A stretch of DNA of 31,306 nt. It comes from a virus. The notes beneath the pieces were generated by a model, which worked only from the letters and a program-made list of their open reading frames with translations, was not told where the DNA came from and did not search any database. The stretch is from IMG/VR virus record IMGVR_UViG_3300043469_001000, positions 1 to 31,306 of that record. One strand, 5' to 3'. This document shows positions 15,987 through 24,000 of this stretch, piece after piece. Each line of letters starts with the position of its first letter. The stretch's first letter is position 1. The position numbers and the translations under genes are program-made.

Positions 15987-18299
15987 ATGTCATCATTTCC
16001 AAATTTTTCAAATATTGCACAACACGTTCAAGACGAATTAAGTTCCAGAAAAGGGAACATCATGAAAGTGTCTAATCTAAATGCTTGGGTTAGGGTTGCT
16101 TCTGGTGTAGGAAGTGGATGTCAGTTAATATCAAATCCCAATTTTTCATTGTTTGGTGGCGCTGGTTCTATATATGGAAATAATACGATGAGTGGTACAT
16201 TAGGATATACTTGGGATGGTAAGGGGCTTGTTACTGCTGATGATTTTCACGGTTATAGACCTAAACCAAATATAACTTCAATTGAAGTAGATGAGGGGGC
16301 TGGTAATATTTCTAGAAAAGCAACATTTTCTATAACATGCTATACAAGAGCACAATTGGATAAAATGTGTAAGTATTTTTTAGAACCGGGATATACAATA
16401 TTTTTAGAATGGGGATGGAATACACCAAGTGGTGTATCTCAATTTACTCCAACATTAAGTGGAGATTCTGTTGGGGCCAATCAATCATTTCAAACCGTTA
16501 ATAAAAAAAGAAAAGCATCCAATGGGCAATATGATAATTATTTAGGATTTATAACGGGTGGTAGTGTTTCAATGAGTGGACAAGAATGGACGATAAGTGT
16601 AAAATGTACGGGATTCACCGAACTACCAGCATTTCTTAATGCAGCCGATAACACCGAAGATAAAGAAGGACAAACAGCCGAATCAGCTAAAGCATATGAT
16701 GTATCTAAAATATCAGCAGAACCAAATTTAGGTAAAAAAAGATTTATGATGGGTTTCAATAGATTACCCAGTAATAAACAAAGTAAAAAAGTACAGGATT
16801 TAATAACGGATGCATTTTACGCATCTCCTTTAAATTTCGTAAACGTAGATGAAAATGTAAAAGCTGAGATGAATAGTAAAATGAAAGGTACTAGTTTTCT
16901 TGGATTTAAATTTGGTGGTGGGGCGGAAACAACCGATACCGCATCCGATGGAAGTACAACATCTGGAAAAGTAGATTTACCGGAAGGTACTGATTTAATT
17001 GGAGATTCTGGTTTTATAAAATTTGGTGTATTATCTGGAATTTTAAGTAAAATTGGATTTGAAGCATATAAAGTAGGACCTAATATAGTTAGTGTTAGTG
17101 TTAATACAAAAAATACAGTATGTGCGGCATTTCCAAAAATATTTAGTACGGATAAAAATAAATTATTTATACCAAATCCAAATACACCTAAATTTTCATT
17201 ATTACAGGCATCTGAAAATTCGGCACAAACGGATTTTAGTTCAGTTTTAAATTGTTCTGTAGAATATGGTGGAGCAAAAGTGAGATTCCCATATGACCAA
17301 AATATTGTTAAAGGTATGGTTGCGGGTAGAACACCTGGTCAAATTCAATATGGAGATGATGGTACATTTTTAGGATTGAACAAACCAGCATACTCATATG
17401 GATTCTTAGATGACCTTTATGTTAATTTGGAGTTTGCAAAAGGTATTTTAGAAACAAAAAACTTTTCTATAAAAGATGCACTTTATCAACTTCTTAATGG
17501 TATGTCTGGGGCAGCATGTGGTATGTGGGATTTCCAAATTTTGGAAACAAATGATTCAAAAGGTGGTACTGAATTAAGTGTAGTTGATATGAATATGTCT
17601 CCACAAACAAGCGGACTTCCATATAGATTTGATGTAGCTGGTTCTGATTCTGTTTTTATGGATGCATCATTGGATTTGGATATTAGTGGTGCAAAAATGA
17701 ATCAAATTATTGGAAATAGATTAGGACAAAAAGTTAATGGTTCTTCGCCATCAGTAAATAGTAAAAAGAAAGCAGGTCTTTTCACCGATGAGCCAGATTT
17801 GGTTCTAAAAAGTATTGAGAAAAAACAAGGTACTCCAAATACAACCACAGCTGCGCCAACCGCAGCAGAACAGGAAGCTGCAGCTGAGGCCTCAGAAGAA
17901 GCTGCTAAAAAAGCTAAAGAAAAGGCTATGCAGTTATTTTTAAGTAGAATCGGATATGCACCTAAAGTTCATATACTACCAAACGAAGATTTTAATCAAG
18001 AATTGGAAAAAATGACTTATATTACGGCATATAATGACCAATTGGTATTTGAATCATTAAAAAATGGTAAGGATAAAGTTGGTGAAGCTCAAGGAGTATC
18101 TGCACTAATGCCAATTAAATTTGGTTTTAGTATTCATGGTATAAGTGGTATTAAAAGAGGAGATAAATTTAGAGTTGGTGGTATTCCAACTGCATATGAA
18201 GAAACTGGATTCTTTCAAGTAACATCTGTAAAACAAACAATTACCGATATGATTTGGAAAACTGAAATAGAAGGTGGATTTAGATTACAACCTAAATAA
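15987..18299 (+). CDS. Baseplate hub protein (gp27-like)
   Basis: 770 residues. The N-terminal half has SRKATFSITCYTRAQLDKMCKYFLEPGYTIFLEWGWN, and the later half LDDLYVNLEFAKGIL, SIKDALYQLLNGMSGAACGMWDFQI and a SLDLDISGAKMNQI strand. The C-terminal domain ends with MPIKFGFSIHGISGIKRGD-type strands (GDKFRVGG near residue 726) and FQVTSVKQTITDMIWKTEIEG, a layout I associate with the hub proteins of T4-like phages of marine bacteria. Residues about 620-650 are an Ala/Glu/Lys linker. T4 gp27 is 391 residues, so this is an enlarged version with insertions (residues 205-330 include a Thr/Ser/Gly-rich part). Position after the tube-junction and LysM-like genes supports a hub role. No lysozyme domain is present. 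Confidence 0.72.
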   Translation: MSSFPNFSNIAQHVQDELSSRKGNIMKVSNLNAWVRVASGVGSGCQLISNPNFSLFGGAGSIYGNNTMSGTLGYTWDGKGLVTADDFHGYRPKPNITSIEVDEGAGNISRKATFSITCYTRAQLDKMCKYFLEPGYTIFLEWGWNTPSGVSQFTPTLSGDSVGANQSFQTVNKKRKASNGQYDNYLGFITGGSVSMSGQEWTISVKCTGFTELPAFLNAADNTEDKEGQTAESAKAYDVSKISAEPNLGKKRFMMGFNRLPSNKQSKKVQDLITDAFYASPLNFVNVDENVKAEMNSKMKGTSFLGFKFGGGAETTDTASDGSTTSGKVDLPEGTDLIGDSGFIKFGVLSGILSKIGFEAYKVGPNIVSVSVNTKNTVCAAFPKIFSTDKNKLFIPNPNTPKFSLLQASENSAQTDFSSVLNCSVEYGGAKVRFPYDQNIVKGMVAGRTPGQIQYGDDGTFLGLNKPAYSYGFLDDLYVNLEFAKGILETKNFSIKDALYQLLNGMSGAACGMWDFQILETNDSKGGTELSVVDMNMSPQTSGLPYRFDVAGSDSVFMDASLDLDISGAKMNQIIGNRLGQKVNGSSPSVNSKKKAGLFTDEPDLVLKSIEKKQGTPNTTTAAPTAAEQEAAAEASEEAAKKAKEKAMQLFLSRIGYAPKVHILPNEDFNQELEKMTYITAYNDQLVFESLKNGKDKVGEAQGVSALMPIKFGFSIHGISGIKRGDKFRVGGIPTAYEETGFFQVTSVKQTITDMIWKTEIEGGFRLQPK

Positions 18300-18307
18300 T
18301 AATAAAA

Positions 18308-18676
18308 ATGGATTTAAGTAGATATAACAAAGTAGCAAATATAGGAAGTGAGTTTAGAGAAAAGCGAATATCACCATATATCCCAACTCCAACGGATTTG
18401 GATTATCAAAGAGGATATATTGTAAGATATTTTATACAAAAAGCAAATGATACACAATCCAGAATAACTGAAGTAGATTATATTGGATATAGTAAATTTG
18501 TAGAAAACGCATTTTATAGTACAGTATCATTGGATTGGAAAATCAAAGGAACTGATGAAGAAATAAGAGAATGTAATTTTAAATCAATAAAGACAGGTGT
18601 TGATAAAATACCATTAATACAATCATATCTACCAAACTTAGTTCAATTTAGAAAAAAGAAAGATTTGGTAATCTAA
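18308..18676 (+). CDS. Small conserved phage protein, probable baseplate component
   Basis: 122 residues, starting 8 nt after the hub stop codon and last in the baseplate operon. Visible features: RGYIVRYFIQKANDTQSRITEVD, FYSTVSLDWKIKG and a basic end (FRKKKDLVI). The YIVRYFIQK...FYSTVSLDWKI pattern recalls small unnamed proteins in the baseplate cluster of marine T4-like phages, but I cannot attach a name. No signal peptide, membrane segment or catalytic motif is visible. Its last 13 nt overlap the -33 element (TTTG at 18664) of the tmRNA promoter, so the promoter lies partly in coding sequence. Confidence 0.7.
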   Translation: MDLSRYNKVANIGSEFREKRISPYIPTPTDLDYQRGYIVRYFIQKANDTQSRITEVDYIGYSKFVENAFYSTVSLDWKIKGTDEEIRECNFKSIKTGVDKIPLIQSYLPNLVQFRKKKDLVI

Positions 18677-18695
18677 ATTATTATTCGTATATTTG
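18664..18695 (+). promoter_or_regulatory. Host-type (Bacteroidota) promoter of the tmRNA
   Basis: TTTG (18664-18667), exactly 20 nt, TATATTTG (18688-18695). This matches the Bacteroidota primary-sigma consensus TTTG-N19-21-TAnnTTTG. A start a few bases downstream would place the transcript just before the mature tmRNA 5' end at 18710. Confidence 0.8.
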
Positions 18696-18703
18696 TATTT
18701 ATA
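18695..18703 (+). promoter_or_regulatory. ATATTTATA-like motif just before the tmRNA
   Basis: GTATTTATA directly abuts the host-type promoter and ends 6 nt before the tmRNA 5' end. If the motif is a phage promoter, the tmRNA could be made from both host and phage signals. The match has one mismatch and could be chance in AT-rich DNA. Confidence 0.3.
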
Positions 18704-18709
18704 AACTAT

Positions 18710-19095
18710 GGGGATGTTACGGAATTGATTGCAATGAGAAACATAGTATCACACGTAGACAGAAGTGCTAGATGTCTTTAAATCTGTACAAAACAATAAC
18801 CGACGTAGAATTATCTACTTGGAACTTCGAAGATGCTATGGCATTTGTAGGAGCTTACGATTACGCTGTAGCAGCCTAATCACCTCCCGCATCACTCGTG
18901 GGATTTAAATAGAAGTGAACAACCGCAGCTCTACCTATCGGCTGTTTAATACTGATAGGATGGTGGAATCGCTGTATTAACCATACGGCCCCAATTATTT
19001 TGGAAAGTGAATAAGATTAAACTTTATCCTAAACGTGTGACATGCTGGTATTATGGTTACTTTGTAAGACACGGGTTCGAGTCCCGTCATCTCCA
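18710..19095 (+). ncRNA. ssrA: tmRNA (SsrA), phage-encoded
   Basis: A 386-nt RNA that rescues stalled ribosomes by acting as tRNA-Ala and then as mRNA for a degradation tag. The 5' end GGGGATG (18710-18716) pairs with CATCTCC (19088-19094), with the G3-U pair that alanyl-tRNA synthetase reads; discriminator A is 19095 and CCA is not encoded (ACTA follows). The T arm is ACGGG-TTCGAGT-CCCGT (19071-19087). The long P2 helix is TCACACGT (18749-18756) with ACGTGTGA (19033-19040). The tag frame 18850-18879 reads GAYDYAVAA then TAA, aligning with the Bacteroidetes-type tag GENNYALAA. A 6-bp hairpin (TCCCGC/GTGGGA, about 18884-18902) follows the stop, as P5 does. It has a host-type promoter and its own terminator. 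No smpB gene is in the window, so the host protein would be used. Confidence 0.95.
18850..18879 (+). other. tmRNA tag reading frame (GAYDYAVAA-stop)
   Basis: Codons GGA GCT TAC GAT TAC GCT GTA GCA GCC TAA. Resume at GGA gives a 9-residue encoded tag (10 with the tRNA-borne Ala), the same length as the Bacteroidetes-type GENNYALAA. The sequence TGTA precedes GGA. Resume at GCT (18853), preceded by TAGGA as E. coli has TAGTC before GCA, is the alternative and would give AYDYAVAA. The end is AVAA rather than ALAA. Confidence 0.8.
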
Positions 19096-19099
19096 CTAA

Positions 19100-19136
19100 A
19101 ATCCCGAACTATATTTGGTAGTTTGGGATTTTTTTT
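19100..19136 (+). terminator. Rho-independent terminator of the tmRNA, overlapping the next promoter
   Basis: A 12-bp stem with one G-T pair, AATCCCGAACTA (19100-19111) and TAGTTTGGGATT (19119-19130), a 7-nt loop and six further T residues (19131-19136). The loop contains the TTTG -33 element of the polymerase promoter. Confidence 0.92.
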
Positions 19137-19145
19137 GTATCTTTG
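19114..19145 (+). promoter_or_regulatory. Host-type (Bacteroidota) promoter of the polymerase gene
   Basis: TTTG (19114-19117), exactly 20 nt, TATCTTTG (19138-19145). The ATG at 19151 is only 5 nt after the -7 element, so the transcript would be leaderless or nearly so. The -33 element lies in the loop of the tmRNA terminator and the 3' stem plus T tract make up the spacer. Confidence 0.8.
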
Positions 19146-19150
19146 TACTT

Positions 19151-20437
19151 ATGAAGATTATTGAGTCTATTGAAGAAGTTAATCAACTAAAAGAAAAGCT
19201 GGAAACGGAAGCATCTATTTGGTATCCATTGTGGGTAGATAATAGTAAGCATCCGTTAAACACTTCTCTTTCGCTCGTAGTTGTACGATGTTCTGATGGA
19301 TTGTACATTCTACCACATAAACATACAGACGCTCTATCGCTATCTATTGAGCAAATAGAGACGGTACTCAATACCAACGGACAAAAGTGGATATTTCAAA
19401 AAAAGAAGATATTACATACTCTTAATGTTTCGGTAAATTTATATGATGTAGATTCGGCATATTTTAGAAAGGAAGCAAAGGTAATTGATTATGAAGCCCC
19501 TTTAAATCCCCTCCTTTCAACTCTAACTCACAAAGGGTATAGAGATGACTTGATACAATCCCTTCCTCTAATGAAGATTGTAGAAGCAATACAACCACAA
19601 TTCGGTAAGTACTTCCATAAAGAACATTATACTCCTACACTTAAATGGTACAATGAAGTGTTTATACCTACCCTTTCAGATATCGAACAATTTGGAATCC
19701 GTGTCGATGGGAAAAAATTTATTGATAGATGGCCTCAAGCTTCCAAACAGCTTTCATCCGATAACTTAGTGTACACCGAATACAATCCATTTACGGTGAC
19801 AGGTAGACCATCAAATAGACATGGTGGTGTGAACTATGCCGCCCTAAACAAAACGGATGGTAGTAGAGAATGTTTCGTATCGGATGGGATATTCCTACAA
19901 ATGGATTATAACGCATATCACCCCCGTTTGATTGGTAAGTTGGTGAACTTCGAACTCCCAACAACCAGTGTGCATGAGTGGTTAGCCGAACAATATGGAT
20001 GTAGTGTGGATGAATCAAAAGGTATTACGTTCCAATTACTTTATGGTGGTATCGATGATGATTTCCGTACAATTCCATATTTTAATGCCGTAGCTGATTA
20101 CATTGATAACTTATGGATTGATGTACAAAAGAAAGGATTCCTACAAACACCACATAGAGAGATTCCGTTAGAGTGGATAGAACAACCAAATGCACAAAAG
20201 GTATTCAACTACTTATTACAAGCCGTTGAGACTGAAATGAACATTGAGGTTATGAGAAAAATATTGGATTATATAAAGGGAAGTGGTATTAACTTTTGTT
20301 TATACACATATGACTCGTTCCTTTTTGATGTTCCTACTGATGTGGATAAGCAATTAATTAGGGGATTGAAGGAAATCATTGAAGGGAGTGGGTTTCCTGT
20401 TAAGGCTAGTTGGGGTTTGGATTACGGAAAACTATAA
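19151..20437 (+). CDS. Short divergent family A DNA polymerase (polymerase domain only)
   Basis: 428 residues from ATG 19151; the upstream TTG at 19115 lies in the terminator/promoter and is rejected. The C-terminal half has the Pol I-type motif order: FTVTGRPSN (Thr217-Asn222) with GGVNYAAL, motif A LQMDYNAYHPRLIG with Asp252, motif B ESKGITFQLLYGG with Lys290, Phe294 and Tyr298 (the usual Lys-x7-Tyr spacing), and motif C TYDSFLF with Asp388. Odd points: the motif B Arg is Val286, and His-Asp-Glu of motif C is Tyr-Asp-Ser. The first 150 residues show no clear DEDD exonuclease motifs. Both catalytic Asp residues are kept, so synthesis is plausible; a role in phage replication or repair is inferred. 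It stands alone among virion genes, driven by a host-type promoter. Confidence 0.85.
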   Translation: MKIIESIEEVNQLKEKLETEASIWYPLWVDNSKHPLNTSLSLVVVRCSDGLYILPHKHTDALSLSIEQIETVLNTNGQKWIFQKKKILHTLNVSVNLYDVDSAYFRKEAKVIDYEAPLNPLLSTLTHKGYRDDLIQSLPLMKIVEAIQPQFGKYFHKEHYTPTLKWYNEVFIPTLSDIEQFGIRVDGKKFIDRWPQASKQLSSDNLVYTEYNPFTVTGRPSNRHGGVNYAALNKTDGSRECFVSDGIFLQMDYNAYHPRLIGKLVNFELPTTSVHEWLAEQYGCSVDESKGITFQLLYGGIDDDFRTIPYFNAVADYIDNLWIDVQKKGFLQTPHREIPLEWIEQPNAQKVFNYLLQAVETEMNIEVMRKILDYIKGSGINFCLYTYDSFLFDVPTDVDKQLIRGLKEIIEGSGFPVKASWGLDYGKL

Positions 20438-20443
20438 GAACCC

Positions 20444-20452
20444 ATATTTATA
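20444..20452 (+). promoter_or_regulatory. Candidate phage (late) promoter motif ATATTTATA
   Basis: A perfect copy 24 nt before the nuclease ATG at 20477. No hairpin terminator separates it from the polymerase gene, so read-through from the host-type promoter is also possible. Confidence 0.5.
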
Positions 20453-20476
20453 GTATATACAAAAATATGCTATAAT

Positions 20477-21079
20477 ATGAAGAAAATTGGTATCCTTTTT
20501 AGTTTTATAATCCTTTCTTTGGTTTCTTTTGGACAGAATGTAAGAATTAAAAACGATGTGTTTGAGGTTTTATACTCACAATCATTAGAACAACCCTTAG
20601 TAATTAAGTATCGTTCAACAAACCGTCCTACAAATGTAAATAGAGGGGCTATGGATTTTTATAAAGAACCAAATATTAAAACATCAGATGCGGATGATTA
20701 CGCTAAAAACATATACGATAAAGGACATGGTGCACCAGCTGCAACATTTTCTGATAATATGGAGAATCTAAAACAAACATTTTCTTACTTAAATTGTATA
20801 ATGCAAGACCAATACCTTAATAGAGGTGAATGGAGATTGTTAGAAGAACAAATTCGTAAATGGGATGATACTGAAAATATAACTGTACTAATAAAAACAT
20901 TCTTTGATACGCCTGTAAAAAGAGTACCAACTGGAGCAGCAATTCCATCGCACTTACAAAAACACATTTATTTTGAAAAAAGTAAAAAATGGAAATGTTT
21001 TGTATTTCTAAATCAAAAACCTAAATTTCATTGGGATGAGTTAGAAATGATATGTGAAAAAGAAGACCACAAATTTTAA
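20477..21079 (+). CDS. Secreted DNA/RNA non-specific endonuclease (NUC1, His-Me finger)
   Basis: 200 residues. The N-terminus (MKKIGILFSFIILSLVSFGQ) is a classic signal peptide of flavobacterial type, with cleavage likely near residue 19-20. The nuclease motif is DKGHGAPA (catalytic His84), followed by YLNCIMQDQYLNRGEW, where Asn115 corresponds to the metal-binding Asn of Serratia nuclease and its DRGH...LNQGxW motif. The length fits a compact NUC1 domain. It would cut DNA or RNA in the periplasm or outside the cell, for example to clear released host DNA, destroy competing incoming DNA, or act in the virion; which is unknown. The stop overlaps the next ATG (TAATG), so the two are translationally coupled. 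Arg in DRGH is Lys here, seen in some homologs. Confidence 0.85.
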   Translation: MKKIGILFSFIILSLVSFGQNVRIKNDVFEVLYSQSLEQPLVIKYRSTNRPTNVNRGAMDFYKEPNIKTSDADDYAKNIYDKGHGAPAATFSDNMENLKQTFSYLNCIMQDQYLNRGEWRLLEEQIRKWDDTENITVLIKTFFDTPVKRVPTGAAIPSHLQKHIYFEKSKKWKCFVFLNQKPKFHWDELEMICEKEDHKF

Positions 21080-24000
21080 TGAATATGAATTTATCTGAAT
21101 TAATAAACGAAATAGTATCCGATTGGGCATATCGAGTAAACGATGGGATGCCAAACCCAAAAAATCCAATACACGTAAAGGAATTGGAAATTGTATTAAA
21201 CGAAATGGGTTTAGGGCATATTAAGTCCGAACTATTAAAAAGTATCAACGAAGCTGAAGAAGGTGGGTTTAGTAATCCTGCACTTAATAAAAAAGTTAGA
21301 TATAAAAATGCTAAAGGTGAGGATAAAGAAGGTATTGTTGGAAATTTATTAAGACAACCAGAAGATTCGCCAGGTAGAAAGGCAGCTGAGGCGGCATTAC
21401 CACCGGAAGGAAGTCCTGAGAGAGATGCAATGAATCAGGAACTAGGTTCGGAGAAAGATGGTAAAGCTAAAGCACCTGAAGATGAGAAGGGTAAAGAGGG
21501 TGAAGATGAAAAGGGTGGTGGAGCTGATGCTGAAGATGAAAAGAAGAAGAAAGCAGCAGCAATGTTTGACCCAAAAGCAGACCCTGCTATGGGAGCTCGC
21601 TTAGATAGAGAAAAAGAAGCTAGTGCTAAATTGGCACAAAAAGATAAAGAGGCATCTGCTAGTGAAAAAGATTCCGTACAAGCACAAGATGATAAGCTAA
21701 CCAATTATATAAATAAAGATTTTGATAATACTCCCGATAAAGATTTTGAAGGAATGAGTGATGATGAGGTTCAATCGAAAGAATTGGATACTAGGAATAA
21801 ATTCACAGATGTAATGAAAGAAAAGGGTGAGGATTCATCTGAAGCTAAAGCTGCAAAAGCTGATTGGGCAAAACATATGACCGAAAAAAATAAAAGAAAA
21901 GGTGATATGGAAAACGCAGCAATGTGGGATAGTATTAGACAAGATAATGACCCAACATATAATCCAAAAGCAAAAGTAGCGGATACGACACCAAAAGCTG
22001 ATGATACTAAACCAGAAGAACCAACAGGACCTGAAGCAGGACCTAATGCAGAACCACCAATGGATGAACCGGCTAGACCTGATACAACACCAACTCCAGA
22101 CCAAGATGTACCTGATGCAAATTCTCCAAATGATACAGAAGTACCTCCTGTTGAAAAAATAGAAGATACTAAAATTGAAATACAAAAAGCTCAGAATAGA
22201 TTGAAGGCATTGGAAAGGATGAAACAAAATAATCCTGAACAATTTGCAACACCTGAAAAGAAAGCTGAGTGGGCAAAGAATAAAGAAATACTTGCTTCTA
22301 AAAAACAAGAACTAGCTGATTTGGAAAGCCAACAAAAATTTGATGCTAAAAAGAAAACTCCAACGGAACAACCATCAGAACCAGCAAAAAGAGAACCTGC
22401 TAATGATGATCCTGAATCTAAAGCACAAAAATTTAAGGGAAATAAATCTGGTGAAGAAATCCAAACAATGGAAATGGAAGGTGGTGGATTCGTATATGGA
22501 ACAAAGCACGGAAACACAGCAATGGTTGATGATATATTAGATGATGTTAAATCCAAAATACCAAAAGAAAGATGGAAAGATATTGTATTTGTAGGTGAAG
22601 GTGGTGCAACCAACGATGAAACCGGTGAAATAGATTTTAATGATGAAATGGATTATGCTGCACCAAAGTTTAAAGAATTGGGTGCAGGTGTTGATACATG
22701 GGATGGTGATGATATGGATGTACATAAAAGCGATTCTAAATTATACCAAAAACAAAAAGAAAAAACAGGCCTTAAAGATAATCAAATATTAGCAGGTAAT
22801 TGGGCAAGTATGGTTGGACAGGGAGAGGGTGAAGGTTTAGACCCAAATGATCCTGAGCATACTATGAAAAGTAAAGACTATTTAGATGATGAAGGTAAAC
22901 AATTTATACAAGATGCAGCTAAAGAAGCAGGATTGCCTCCAATAGAAAATTTCGATAATCCAACAGGTGAAAAGCCAAGTGAAGAAAATGGTTGGAAAGG
23001 AACGGGTGATAGAGGGACATTATATAGATTATCATTTCCAGACGATAATGGTGATAAACCAACAAAAATAAATGATATTCAAGTTGCATTTAATGATGCA
23101 AGAGATGAACATTTAATTGAAAAAAATAAAGAATTAACGGCGCAAGGTAAAATACCTATTACTATTGCAGGTGAGAGTCATGTTGATTTGGTGGATAAAA
23201 TGACGAGAAAATCATCCGATACTAAGCCTGAGGATAAACCAACAACAGAACCAACTAAGCCGGAAGAAACTCCAAAGGCAACTAAAGATGATATAAAGAA
23301 AGAGAAGCCTGGCAAAGAAGCTAAGACAGATAGTGGTAATTCATTATATTCTGTTGGTGGTGGGTATTATTCTGATAAACCAAATGGACCTGCAAAATAT
23401 GTAAGAACCGAATCGGTGATTGAAATGGCATTTGATGATTCTTTAAACGAAGATGTATTTGCACTATTCGAAAAATCAATTACAGGTACTTTACAAAATG
23501 GTGAAAAGATAACGGTGCAAGAACTTCCTCCAAGAGCAGTTAAGAAAGCAACTCAAAGAGCTAAAGCAGCTGCAGCATCTTCAAAAGAAGAACCTACACA
23601 ACCAACTTCAACATCAACTGAAAAACCTGCGGAGCAACCAAAAGCTGAACCAAAGGCTGGAGATTTTAATCCAATAAATGCAGATGATGTTCAAAAGGAA
23701 ATGCCAAAAGCAAATACTGATACGTTTGGTTCTGAACCTGATATTCCAACTGGTATAGAACCTAAAGATTTAGAACAATTTAATACTGATATTGATAAGG
23801 TTGCTAAAGAAATATCCGATGCAAAAGAAAGGGGTGAAAAAGCACCAAACATTAACTTATGTGATGTGACTGTGCCAGGTACCAACTTATATTGTGATGA
23901 TAACTTAGGAATACCAAGAGCAGAAATGCCACAATTCAAAGGTAAACCACAACCTGGTACACCTGCGGCTGATATGGAAGTTGATAAAAATGGAGAAGTT

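Noticed and set aside
19033-19098. A separate tRNA gene suggested by the T arm and acceptor-like end
   Set aside because: There is no anticodon arm or D arm adjacent; the acceptor partner lies 380 nt upstream, which makes it the 3' part of tmRNA.
19071-19098. tmRNA 3' end as a phage attachment site (attP)
   Set aside because: The RNA is full length with own promoter and tag frame, and no integrase or repeat lies nearby; a bare 3' fragment would be expected for attP.
19115-19150. TTG at 19115 as start of the polymerase
   Set aside because: It lies in the terminator loop and upstream of the -7 promoter element; ATG at 19151 fits the promoter and the protein.
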